Source: Oscillospiraceae bacterium | GTDB taxonomy: Bacteria; Bacillota; Clostridia; Oscillospirales; Oscillospiraceae | Direction: 5' to 3' | Assembly (NCBI GenBank): GCA_904501855.1 | Contig: CAJGCI010000099.1 | Location: 1 to 6,956, forward strand | DNA: 6,956 nucleotides | Part shown: positions 1 to 6,160 of the stretch, piece after piece | Layout of the letters: each line of letters starts with the position of its first letter | Position numbering within the stretch: position 1 is the first letter of the stretch | Made by a program: the position numbers and the translations under genes | Notes under the pieces: model-generated | The model's database searches: none | What the model saw: the letters and a program-made list of their open reading frames with translations, nothing else | Told to the model about the DNA's origin: nothing

Positions 1-20
1 CAACAGATGGAGGTCGAACC

Positions 21-1550
21 ATGTATACTTCCGACGGAATCTATATCGGTCTTGCCGATGGCGAACGCATCAACATGAGCCTGAATATCTGCAACCGCCA
101 CGGCCTCATCGCTGGTGCCAGCGGTACCGGAAAGACCATCACCATGAAGGTCCTCACGGAATCCTTCTCCGATGCCGGCGTTCCCGTATTCCTCTGCGAT
201 GTCAAGGGAGATGTTTCCGGTCTGGTCTGCCCCGGTGAGCAGAACGAGGGCATGGAAAAACGCATCGACAAGTTCGGGATCCGTGATGATTTTACCTATC
301 GCTCCTACCCCGTCACTTTCTGGGATATCTACGGTGAGAAGGGTCATCCGATCCGCGCCACCGTTTCCGATATGGGACCGAGCCTTCTGGCCCGGATCCT
401 GAATCTCACGCCCGCACAGGAAGGCGTCCTCAACATCGTGTTCCGCATCGCGGACGACCACGGACTGGAACTGATCGACCTGAAGGATCTGTATGCCATG
501 CTGTCCTATGTGGGCGAGCACAAACAGGAGCTCATCCCCCAGTACGGCAACATCGCCCAGCAGTCCCTCGGCGGCATCCAGCGCGCCCTTCTCCCTCTGG
601 AGACGGAAGGCGGCGACCTGTTCCTGGGAGAGCCGGCTCTGGACATCCGCGACTGGATCCGCACGGACCACGAAGGCCACGGCATGATCAATCTCCTGAG
701 CTGTGAAAAACTGGTGCTGAAACCCACTCTGTATGCCACCTTCCTTCTGTGGCTCATGAGCACGCTCTATGAGACGCTGCCGGAAGTGGGCGATCTGGAC
801 AAACCGAAACTGGTCTTCTTCTTCGATGAGGCACACTTCCTCTTCGCCGATGCCCCCAAGGCACTGGTCCAGAAGATCGAGCAGGTGGTGAAACTCATCC
901 GCTCCAAAGGTGTCGGCATCTATTTCTGCACCCAGAACCCGGCGGACATCCCCGATTCCGTTCTGGCACAGCTGTCCAACCGTTTCCAGCACGCCCTGCG
1001 TGCCTATACTCCCACCGAGATCAAGGCCGTGAAGGCCGCAGCCAACTCCCTGCGGGAAAACCCGAAGTTCAAGACGGAAGACGTCATCATGGAACTGGGT
1101 ACCGGCGAAGCGCTGATCTCCGTTCTGGACGAGAAAGGCGTTCCCGGCATCGTTCAGAAAGCCTCCGTCCTGTGTCCTCAGAGTCTCATGGCTCAGGCGG
1201 ACAGCGCCTCCATTCAGGCGGCCATCGCATCGGACAACATGACCAAATACGACCAGCCTGTGGACAACATCTCCGCCTATGAGACGCTCCAGGAGCGCAA
1301 GGAACGGGAGGAAGAGGAAAAACGGCTGGAAGAGGAACGGATCCGTCTGGAAAAGGAACGGGAAGCCTTCGAGGCGCAGAAAGCCAAGGAAGAAGCAGCT
1401 GCGGAAAAAGCCCGTCAGCGGCAGAGAGAAAAGGAAGAAGCGGCCCGTCAGCGGGCTGCCGAGCGCAGAAAGAATCAGATCGAGCGGCAGATCATCAATG
1501 CCGGCGCACAGATCCTGAAACGGGGTCTGCTGAACACCCTGAAGCGCTGA
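21..1550 (+). CDS. HerA/YjgR-like DUF853 P-loop ATPase with coiled-coil tail
   Basis: The 509-residue product is a cytoplasmic ATPase of the HerA/FtsK-like superfamily, closest in layout to the YjgR/DUF853 helicase-like proteins (E. coli YjgR is about 500 residues). Walker A is GASGTGKT at residues 32-39, preceded by the family signature NRHGLIAG (25-32). CDVKGD at 59-64 is also family-typical. Walker B is the hydrophobic run LVFFFDEAH (264-272). The sensor and arginine-finger segment runs from TQNPADIPD (304) to NRFQHALRA (320-328). Residues about 421-487 are almost entirely Glu, Arg, Lys, Gln and Ala and should form a charged coiled coil. The end, around IINAGAQILKRG, resembles the YjgR C-terminus. 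The start is supported by GGAGG 8 bases upstream of ATG. The gene appears complete; it may have upstream partners outside the window. The ATPase assignment is secure. DNA translocation or helicase activity is inferred from the superfamily, and the biological role of YjgR-type proteins is not established. Confidence 0.93.
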   Translation: MYTSDGIYIGLADGERINMSLNICNRHGLIAGASGTGKTITMKVLTESFSDAGVPVFLCDVKGDVSGLVCPGEQNEGMEKRIDKFGIRDDFTYRSYPVTFWDIYGEKGHPIRATVSDMGPSLLARILNLTPAQEGVLNIVFRIADDHGLELIDLKDLYAMLSYVGEHKQELIPQYGNIAQQSLGGIQRALLPLETEGGDLFLGEPALDIRDWIRTDHEGHGMINLLSCEKLVLKPTLYATFLLWLMSTLYETLPEVGDLDKPKLVFFFDEAHFLFADAPKALVQKIEQVVKLIRSKGVGIYFCTQNPADIPDSVLAQLSNRFQHALRAYTPTEIKAVKAAANSLRENPKFKTEDVIMELGTGEALISVLDEKGVPGIVQKASVLCPQSLMAQADSASIQAAIASDNMTKYDQPVDNISAYETLQERKEREEEEKRLEEERIRLEKEREAFEAQKAKEEAAAEKARQRQREKEEAARQRAAERRKNQIERQIINAGAQILKRGLLNTLKR

Positions 1551-1572
1551 TCCAATCGATTCGGATAAAGCA

Positions 1573-1623
1573 ATACCCGAGTCAAACGGGAGTTTTGGAG
1601 AGGAAACCGTTTGACTCGGGTAT
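1573..1623. terminator. Large perfect hairpin between convergent genes
   Basis: A 17-bp perfect inverted repeat (1573-1589 with 1607-1623) encloses a 17-base loop, just after the ATPase stop codon and facing the convergent gene. The T-tract on either strand is weak: CTTTATG follows on + and TGCTTTATCC on -. It is therefore an imperfect intrinsic terminator, probably used from both sides. A second small hairpin (1639-1644 with 1650-1655, AAAAA loop) lies just beyond the stop codon of the minus-strand gene. Confidence 0.7.
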
Positions 1624-1671
1624 CTTTATGAGAGGGCGTCCCTGAAAAACAGGGATGAGGAATAATCTAAA

Positions 1672-2196
1672 TCAGATGGCGAAGCTTCCCTGCTCGTCAT
1701 TGATGACGTAGTAGACCATGGACTCTTCCGGTTTGACGTAGAGGTTGACGGTCTTGATCTCGGAAGCCTTGTGTCCGGCGTTGACGAATGCAGCCTTGGC
1801 ATTGTCCACAAGAGCATCATAGGAAACGCTCTTGCCGGCGAACTGCAGCTCGACGCTGGTCTTGGGAGCAGTTTTCTTGGCAACTGCCTTCTTGGCAGTA
1901 GTGGTGGTCTTCTTTGCAGCAGCCTTGGGTGCAGCAGCAGTCTTCTTTGCAGCAGCCTTGGGAGCAGCAGCGGTCTTCTTTGCAGCAGCCTTGGTCTCAG
2001 TTGCCTTGGTTGCAGCGGTATCTTTTACGGTCTTCACGACTTCTTTGGTAGTTTTCTTAGCAGTAGTCACAGTATCTTTCGTTCCTTCCATTACTTTTTT
2101 CGCAGCGGAATCGGCTTTCACTTTCGCGTCTTGTGTGCTGTTTAAGATATAGGCACGAAATGCGCTCATTTCGCTGGATCCTTTTTTTGCAGACAT
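1672..2196 (-). CDS. Histone-H1-like basic protein with C-terminal DUF6465-type domain
   Basis: The product is a 174-residue protein from this start. Its middle (about residues 25-113) is a Lys/Ala/Thr-rich low-complexity tail with repeats of KTAAAPKAAAK, like histone H1 or Hc1-type nucleoid proteins. Its C-terminal 60 residues form a folded domain with the pattern KTSVELQFAGKSV ... VNLYVKPEESMVYYVIND, which I recognise as the Bacillota DUF6465 family. No signal peptide or membrane segment is visible. Non-specific DNA or RNA binding by the basic tail is inferred; the function of the DUF6465 domain is unknown to me. Three in-frame ATGs exist. The one ending at 2214 would leave a leader of only about 11 bases and no Shine-Dalgarno sequence, so it is disfavoured. 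The 2196 ATG has AAAGGG about 9 bases upstream. The 2169 ATG (165 residues) has AAAGGA 9 bases upstream and is a real alternative. The gene stands alone between its own promoter and the convergent hairpin. Confidence 0.82.
   Translation of the reverse strand: MSAKKGSSEMSAFRAYILNSTQDAKVKADSAAKKVMEGTKDTVTTAKKTTKEVVKTVKDTAATKATETKAAAKKTAAAPKAAAKKTAAAPKAAAKKTTTTAKKAVAKKTAPKTSVELQFAGKSVSYDALVDNAKAAFVNAGHKASEIKTVNLYVKPEESMVYYVINDEQGSFAI
1907..1994. repeat. 33-bp in-frame tandem repeat in the basic tail
   Basis: A 33-bp unit beginning GTCTTCTTTGCAGCAGCC starts at 1907, 1940 and 1973. The first two copies are full and nearly identical, and the third diverges after about 23 bases. Each unit encodes 11 residues (KTAAAPKAAAK register) of the minus-strand H1-like protein, so copy-number change keeps the frame. 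It is a coding minisatellite, not a CRISPR array. Confidence 0.8.
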
Positions 2197-2219
2197 TAGC
2201 CGTCGCCCTTTCATATCTA

Positions 2220-2240
2220 GAGTATGGTTGCATTATACTC
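2220..2240. promoter_or_regulatory. Possible operator: inverted repeat over -10 and start site
   Basis: GAGTAT (2220-2225) and ATACTC (2235-2240) form a perfect 6-bp inverted repeat with a 9-base spacer. The repeat covers the -10 hexamer and the predicted transcription start of the H1-like gene, a position where a bound dimeric repressor would block polymerase. The arms are short, so chance is possible. Confidence 0.35.
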
Positions 2241-2260
2241 CCCTTCTTTTCTTTTGTCAA
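2232..2260 (-). promoter_or_regulatory. Perfect-consensus sigma-A promoter for the H1-like gene
   Basis: On the minus strand TTGACA (2260-2255) is followed after exactly 17 bases by TATAAT (2237-2232). This matches the housekeeping consensus at all 12 positions with ideal spacing. Transcription would begin near 2225, leaving a leader of about 29 bases to the 2196 ATG. A very strong, probably abundant transcript is expected, which fits a nucleoid-type protein. Confidence 0.85.
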
Positions 2261-2397
2261 AATTCTACAACTTCATTTTTCATTTTTGTATAACTTACCC
2301 ATCTCTTGCATCATTTAGTCGAAAGGGAAATTCTGTATTTGTGCAGTTTCCCAACATTTTTCATCCCAATTTTCCCATTTCCGTTATAAAAGCATCC

Positions 2398-2413
2398 TTT
2401 TTTGATCAAAAAA
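2398..2413. promoter_or_regulatory. 16-bp A/T palindrome around TGATCA
   Basis: TTTTTTGATCAAAAAA is a perfect 16-bp palindrome lying two bases before the -35-like TTGACT of the gene at 2478. It could be a regulator site or an A-tract UP-like element. The rest of the divergent region (about 2261-2397) is T-rich and shows no further gene or structured RNA that I can support. Confidence 0.35.
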
Positions 2414-2415
2414 AG

Positions 2416-2444
2416 TTGACTTTTTCCCGTTGGGATTTGATATT
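2416..2444 (+). promoter_or_regulatory. Probable promoter of the phosphatase-like/HD-like gene
   Basis: TTGACT (2416-2421, five of six consensus) is followed after 17 bases by GATATT (2439-2444), a weak -10. It sits about 30 bases before the start codon region, within an AT-rich stretch. The -35 is good; the exact -10 is uncertain. Confidence 0.4.
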
Positions 2445-2477
2445 GAATCTAATCTGAAGCCAAAGGACGTGTGACAT

Positions 2478-3545
2478 ATGCAGAAAGTACTCCTTATCAA
2501 CGAAATGGATTATGAGATCCCGGATATTCAGGGCTATATGGCCGGTGACGAAGACTATCCCGTCACGGATCTCGGGATCCTGCGGGGCAAGATCACCAAG
2601 ACGGGTCTGCCGGAGACAAAGGATCCCCGGATCCTCACCAGTCCCCTTCAGCGATGCCGGATCGCCGCCGAGGAGATGTTCGATTCTGCATGCACGGAAG
2701 AGGAGCTGCGGGACGCCCATCTGGGACTGTGGCAGGGCTGCGGGCTGGATGAGATCCAGGAGAAGTGGCCGAAGGAGTACAAGGAGTGGTTATACAACCC
2801 TGTGATGCTCCCTCCGGAAGCGGAGACCTTTGAACACCGTGCCCGGCGTCTGGAGGACGTACTGAAGCGGTCACTTGCAACGCACAGCGGGGACCTTGTG
2901 GTCTTCACTCACAGCGGCATCATCGTTCCCTTCCTGTCCCGCCTGCAGCAGATCCCGGAAGACAAGATGACCTCCGTGAAAATCCCCTACGGTGCCGTCA
3001 GCCAGCTGGAATGGGACGGCAGCGGATTTCACGTGACGGAGAACGGAGAGCAGGTCATTCCCCTCCTCTCGGATGAACTGGAACAGCTGATTCTGGATCA
3101 CTATGAAGTGCCGGAACCGGAACGTCAGCGGTGCCGGACCATAGGAAAGGTCGCCTATGACCTGGCCGACCGTCTCTCCGAGACAGGTCTCCTTCTGGAT
3201 GCGGATACCGTTTTCCGGGCCGCCCACTTGCAGAGCATTGGCGGTACCGACCAGCCCGGTGCCGAAACGGGAAGCCGGATCCTGGAGACCATGGGATATC
3301 CGGATGAGGCCTTTGCGGTACTGAACCATATCGATCTGTTCTTCCGCAGCATCATCAATGAAGCGGTGGTCCTCTATCTGGCAAACCGTCAGGTGCAGGG
3401 CCAGGACGTCCTGCCCTTCCCGGAAGTCTTTCGCCGGGACCGGGAAAACCCCGATGAGACGACAGAAGACCGCATCGCACAGGATACGGTCATCATCAAT
3501 ATGGTCAATACGCTATACGGAGAGGATCTCCTTCCTCTGTCCTGA
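2478..3545 (+). CDS. Histidine-phosphatase-like / HD-like fusion, both active sites degenerate
   Basis: The 355-residue product has two domains. Residues 1-190 follow the histidine-phosphatase (phosphoglycerate-mutase-like) fold: VLLI at 4-7, SPLQRCR at 55-61, LRDAHLGLWQG at 77-87 and VVFTHSG with His145. However, the N-terminal RHG motif that carries the phospho-accepting His reads Asn8-Glu9-Met10. Residues about 200-325 follow an HD-domain pattern ending in INEAVVLYLANRQVQG. In that half the expected His, His-Asp and Asp metal ligands read Arg218, Gln252-Ser253 and Asn303. The fold calls rest on remaining scaffold motifs and the substitutions on aligning to family consensus from memory. Similar phosphatase or HD modules occur beside MobA-like nucleotidyltransferases, but none is present here. 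The start has AAAGGA 10 bases upstream. The frame is open and uninterrupted, so it looks maintained. Likely role: ligand-binding or regulatory pseudoenzyme (inference); an uncharacterised hydrolase is the alternative. Confidence 0.85.
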   Translation: MQKVLLINEMDYEIPDIQGYMAGDEDYPVTDLGILRGKITKTGLPETKDPRILTSPLQRCRIAAEEMFDSACTEEELRDAHLGLWQGCGLDEIQEKWPKEYKEWLYNPVMLPPEAETFEHRARRLEDVLKRSLATHSGDLVVFTHSGIIVPFLSRLQQIPEDKMTSVKIPYGAVSQLEWDGSGFHVTENGEQVIPLLSDELEQLILDHYEVPEPERQRCRTIGKVAYDLADRLSETGLLLDADTVFRAAHLQSIGGTDQPGAETGSRILETMGYPDEAFAVLNHIDLFFRSIINEAVVLYLANRQVQGQDVLPFPEVFRRDRENPDETTEDRIAQDTVIINMVNTLYGEDLLPLS

Positions 3546-3562
3546 ATTCGGAAACAACAATC

Positions 3563-3593
3563 AACGGCGCCATGCATGGAGCATGGCGCCGTT
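3563..3593. terminator. Bidirectional hairpin terminator
   Basis: A perfect 13-bp stem (3563-3575 with 3581-3593), GC-rich at its core, encloses the 5-base loop ATGGA. It is followed by TTTCTGTTA on + and by GATTGTTGTTT on -. It lies between the stop codons of two convergent genes (3545 and 3601) and can serve both. Confidence 0.8.
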
Positions 3594-3600
3594 TCTGTTA

Positions 3601-4773
3601 TCAGCGGTAATGGATATTGCACACGATATAATTGCAGTCTTCCATGAATCCGTAGGAATAGGAGATGGAGGACACTCCGAAGGACCGGTAATTGAGAAGG
3701 ATGGTCTCGATGTACCGGTTTCCGGTAAACAGATCCCACATGGCACTCTGATACGCTTCCGCCGATCCGAATTTCAGTTCCAGCCCGATGAGCTTCCCGT
3801 TTTTCAGGTTCTCCATCAGATACCGTTCCACTTCACCGCGCTGATACGTCTCAAAGTAGGCGCCGATGGTCTGGTAATAGTTCAGGGAGTCATCCGTGCA
3901 TTCCGGGAAGGAAAAGACGTTTTCGATCACCGTCTGATCCATATCGATGTTGTGGCTGATGGTATGGGTACGGAACAGATCCCCGTCCGGAACACAGAAA
4001 TAGTTGTAGTTGATGTTGTTCAGCTCCGTCTCCTGCGCATAGACCGGGTCTCCCCAGGTGGTATCCACCCAGTAATTCTGATCCCCCAGCTTCACCATAT
4101 TCCAAGCATGGCTGATATTATCCGAGGTGGTGCCCCGGACGGTGATGCATGGGATCCCGGCCAGAGTGCAGAGGTACTGGAACGCCTTGGCATAGCCGGC
4201 ACAGACGGACCGTTTCGTCAGAAACACACTGCGCAGATCCTGACCGTTTTCCGCATCGGAGTCATAATCCACCGTCTCGATGATGGTGTCGTAGAAGTAT
4301 TTGAGCATCTCATAATCGGACGCGCCGGAGGGCGCTCTGCGCAGGACCGCCTTCGCCGCCTCCTCCACCTGCCGGAACTGCTCACCGCAGGACGGTTCAT
4401 AGGGGTATGTCACCTGAACCACCTGATCGGCCATCATCCGGATCGTAAAGCTACGGATCCAGAAGAACTCCGGATGATCGTACATCAGAGCTCCCTGCGC
4501 CTTGTAGAAGGATTCCGATGAGATGGGTTTCAGCAGCACTCTGGTCTTCCTTTTTTCACATCCGGAGAGCATTCGGCGGTACGCCTTTTTCTCCGGGTTG
4601 TCCAGCTGACGGTAGTAGAAATCCGTATACTCGTTTTCTTCCCACACCGTCTGGGAGGATCCGGGAACCAGTTTCCCGAAAGAGACGGAACAGCCGGAGC
4701 AAAGCCCGAGGATCATGGCACACAGTACGATCCACACCGCGATATTCAGTTTTCCGGGCTGTTTCCTTCCCAT
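3601..4773 (-). CDS. Transglutaminase-like lipoprotein
   Basis: The 390-residue product is predicted to be exported. It has a basic N-terminus, a hydrophobic stretch at residues 10-27 and a lipobox-like LCSGC with Cys28 as lipidation site. Cys at -3 instead of Leu is unusual, so anchoring by the helix alone is possible. Residues about 155-245 are a transglutaminase/protease-like core. The nucleophile is Cys191 in SVCAGYA, the His is His222 in SHAWN and the Asp is Asp237 in VDTTWGDP, so the triad is intact. Residues 45-150 and 270-390 flank it and I do not recognise them as named domains. Bacterial members usually act at the cell surface as cysteine peptidases or cross-linking enzymes; the substrate is unknown. 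The start is ATG at 4773 with GGAAAGGG about 5 bases upstream. A CIRCE element lies 23 bases upstream of the start codon, so heat-shock control of this gene is possible. The gene is alone, closed by the 3563-3593 terminator. Confidence 0.88.
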   Translation of the reverse strand: MGRKQPGKLNIAVWIVLCAMILGLCSGCSVSFGKLVPGSSQTVWEENEYTDFYYRQLDNPEKKAYRRMLSGCEKRKTRVLLKPISSESFYKAQGALMYDHPEFFWIRSFTIRMMADQVVQVTYPYEPSCGEQFRQVEEAAKAVLRRAPSGASDYEMLKYFYDTIIETVDYDSDAENGQDLRSVFLTKRSVCAGYAKAFQYLCTLAGIPCITVRGTTSDNISHAWNMVKLGDQNYWVDTTWGDPVYAQETELNNINYNYFCVPDGDLFRTHTISHNIDMDQTVIENVFSFPECTDDSLNYYQTIGAYFETYQRGEVERYLMENLKNGKLIGLELKFGSAEAYQSAMWDLFTGNRYIETILLNYRSFGVSSISYSYGFMEDCNYIVCNIHYR

Positions 4774-4795
4774 GGGATCCCTTTCCGCTTAATTT

Positions 4796-4822
4796 TTAGC
4801 ACTCTTTTTTATTAAGTGCTAA
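4796..4822. promoter_or_regulatory. CIRCE element (HrcA repressor operator)
   Basis: TTAGCACTC (4796-4804), a 9-base spacer and AAGTGCTAA (4814-4822) match the CIRCE consensus TTAGCACTC-N9-GAGTGCTAA with one mismatch (first base of the right arm) and exact spacing. CIRCE is bound by HrcA, the heat-inducible repressor of class I chaperone genes. It lies between the divergent lipoprotein gene and hsp20, 108 bases before the hsp20 ATG and 22 bases from the lipoprotein ATG. I could not assign either promoter confidently; TTCACA (4826-4831) with TAAATT (4850-4855) is a weak hsp20 candidate. Confidence 0.88.
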
Positions 4823-4930
4823 ATGTTCACAATTTATTCATGAATTAAGTAAATTTGTGTGCTATTTTATATACAACAGCAAACGAAAGTTGTAATAACT
4901 AAAACAATTTTGAATTAGGAGGTATGGATT

Positions 4931-5356
4931 ATGTTTGAGATTATTCCTTTCGGCAGACGCAGTTATTTTAGTGATCCGTTCCGTGCCTTAGAAAATATGG
5001 AACGCAGCTTTTTCCGTGGAAACCTTCAGGAGTTCCGCACCGATGTTTCGGAAGATGACACATCGTATCAGATCTCCGCTGAGCTTCCCGGATTCAAAAA
5101 GGAAGAGATCAACCTGGATGTGGAAGGTGACTGCCTGACCATCAGTGCACAGCACTCCGAGGAGAACGAGGAGTCCGATGAGAAGAAAAACTACATCAAG
5201 CGGGAACGTTTCTACGGTTCCTACTCCAGAAGTTTTGACATCACCGGTGTGGACGTGGACGCCATCAAGGCAGAATATGCCGACGGCATCCTGAAGATCG
5301 ATCTTCCCAAAGTGATCCCAGTGGCACCGGCTTCACGGAAACTTGAGATCCAGTAA
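4931..5356 (+). CDS. hsp20: Hsp20 / alpha-crystallin small heat-shock protein
   Basis: The 141-residue product is an ATP-independent holdase that binds unfolding proteins in the cytoplasm and forms large oligomers. The N-terminal arm has the Bacillota-type DPFRALENMERSFF (residues 15-28). The alpha-crystallin domain runs from about 35 to 127: AELPGF at 50-55, RFYGSYSRSF at 93-102 and the signature AEYADGILKIDLPK at 114-127. The C-terminal KLEIQ provides the I/L-x-I anchoring motif used in oligomer assembly. The start has a very strong AGGAGG (4917-4922) 8 bases upstream. The CIRCE element upstream indicates HrcA-controlled heat induction, and an intrinsic terminator closes the transcript, so it is a single-gene unit. 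The length is normal and nothing is missing. Confidence 0.96.
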   Translation: MFEIIPFGRRSYFSDPFRALENMERSFFRGNLQEFRTDVSEDDTSYQISAELPGFKKEEINLDVEGDCLTISAQHSEENEESDEKKNYIKRERFYGSYSRSFDITGVDVDAIKAEYADGILKIDLPKVIPVAPASRKLEIQ

Positions 5357-5418
5357 GGATCTCCCCTCTTCGCTACTTTTCTTCACTTGTTTACTCTTTT
5401 TCTTCTGATTATTCTTCA

Positions 5419-5451
5419 TCGGACCACGAGAGATCGTGGTCCGAATTTTTT
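5419..5451 (+). terminator. Strong intrinsic terminator with GAGA tetraloop
   Basis: An 11-bp perfect stem (5419-5429 with 5434-5444) is closed by GAGA, a stabilising GNRA loop, and followed by six T (5446-5451). It ends hsp20. The T-run overlaps the stop codon of the convergent minus-strand phosphatase. The mirror-image stem with fewer T may help end that transcript too. Confidence 0.9.
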
Positions 5452-6037
5452 ATAACTTCTCCGGGGCGGAAAAACCGTTTCCGTCCGTCTCAGTGCGAAA
5501 GACCGCGCAGTTTTCAATGGAAAACCGCTGTTTCCACACGTCCCGGCAGTCCAGTCCCTTCAGGTACCCGATCATATTGCGCATGGCGATGCCGTGAGTG
5601 ACGACGAGCACCGAGTCCGCATCGGTCCGTTCTGCCGTATCCTCCAGAAAAGAAGACACGCGTCCATAGAGAGAATCGATGGTCTCGATCCCTTCCGGCG
5701 CCGGTTTCTTATAGGGGGCTTTCAGAAAGGACAGCACTTTCCAGTTCAAGGTCAGGATCCGTTTTCCCTCATAGGGTCCGTATTCCATTTCCCGGATCCT
5801 CGGGTCGATCTCAAACCGGGATCGTTCCATCCCTGTGGCAAGTTCCGCCGTTTCCCGGGCGCGGTCCAGCGGGCTGGTGATCACATGATCGAACTTCAGC
5901 CCCAGCTGCCGGATCTTCTCCCCGGCGGCTGCGGCCTGTGCTCTTCCGTTCTCATTCAGAGGCTCGTCCACCGAACCCTGCATCTTCAGAGCCCGGTTCA
6001 GATCCGTTTCTCCGTGCCGCATCAGATAAATAAACAT
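5450..6037 (-). CDS. Histidine phosphatase family protein (intact)
   Basis: The 195-residue product is a cytoplasmic phosphoglycerate-mutase-like phosphatase of the GpmB/CobC/PhoE type. The catalytic set is complete: Arg7-His8-Gly9 in YLMRHGET, Arg59 in TSPLDRARET, the acid Glu83 in REMEYGPYEG and His148 in VVTHG. The reaction is transfer of phosphate to His8 followed by hydrolysis; the substrate cannot be told from the sequence. Length is normal for the family. The start has AGGGG about 6 bases upstream and its own promoter at 6070-6098. The stop codon overlaps the T-run of the hsp20 terminator. It is the functional counterpart of the degenerate histidine-phosphatase fold at 2478-3545, but the two are too different to suggest recent duplication. 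Confidence 0.93.
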   Translation of the reverse strand: MFIYLMRHGETDLNRALKMQGSVDEPLNENGRAQAAAAGEKIRQLGLKFDHVITSPLDRARETAELATGMERSRFEIDPRIREMEYGPYEGKRILTLNWKVLSFLKAPYKKPAPEGIETIDSLYGRVSSFLEDTAERTDADSVLVVTHGIAMRNMIGYLKGLDCRDVWKQRFSIENCAVFRTETDGNGFSAPEKL

Positions 6038-6069
6038 AACACTTCCCCTGTTTCCAGACGTTTTGTCTT

Positions 6070-6098
6070 ATTATAGCAGAGCAGCTGCATCTTTTCCA
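6070..6098 (-). promoter_or_regulatory. Extended -10 promoter of the histidine phosphatase
   Basis: On the minus strand TGGAAA (6098-6093, four of six) is followed after 17 bases by TATAAT (6075-6070). The -10 is preceded by TGC, giving the extended TGnTATAAT. Transcription would begin near 6063, a leader of about 25 bases. This and the terminator upstream make the phosphatase an independent unit. Confidence 0.7.
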
Positions 6099-6112
6099 TG
6101 AAGGACAGCATC

Positions 6113-6144
6113 AAAAAGGAAGAAGGCCCGAAGACCTTCTTCCT
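6113..6144 (-). terminator. Intrinsic terminator with UUCG tetraloop
   Basis: Read on the minus strand, a 10-bp perfect stem (6144-6135 with 6126-6117) extends by a U-G wobble and a C-G pair to close a UUCG loop. It is followed by TTTTT. It lies 16 bases after the stop codon of the metallo-beta-lactamase-fold gene and ends that transcript. Confidence 0.88.
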
Positions 6145-6160
6145 GTCATTTTTGCACGGA

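Noticed and set aside
21..1550. HerA-like ATPase as part of a HerA-NurA or Sir2-HerA defence pair
   Set aside because: No nuclease or Sir2 partner is visible, and the protein has the YjgR/DUF853 layout. The upstream side is outside the window.
1907..1994. Possible CRISPR-like repeats
   Set aside because: The 33-bp units are directly adjacent without spacers and encode an in-frame peptide repeat.
1771..2152. Ser/Leu/Gly- and Ala/Phe/Val-rich open frames on the + strand
   Set aside because: They are low-complexity mirror images of the Lys/Ala repeats of the minus-strand gene and have no promoter or ribosome site of their own.
3358..4521. 387-codon open frame on the + strand overlapping the phosphatase-like gene end and running antisense to the lipoprotein
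   Set aside because: It crosses a strong terminator, has no Shine-Dalgarno support and no recognisable domain. The opposite strand carries a clear transglutaminase with an intact triad, so this is its shadow.
4826..4873. Sigma-A promoter for hsp20 (TTCACA/TAAATT, or TGC-TATTTT)
   Set aside because: Several weak candidates compete and none matches well, so no promoter was called as a feature.
4872..4894. Inverted repeat TACAAC-N11-GTTGTA upstream of hsp20
   Set aside because: The arms are only 6 bp in an AT-rich leader, so chance is likely and nothing ties it to a known regulator.
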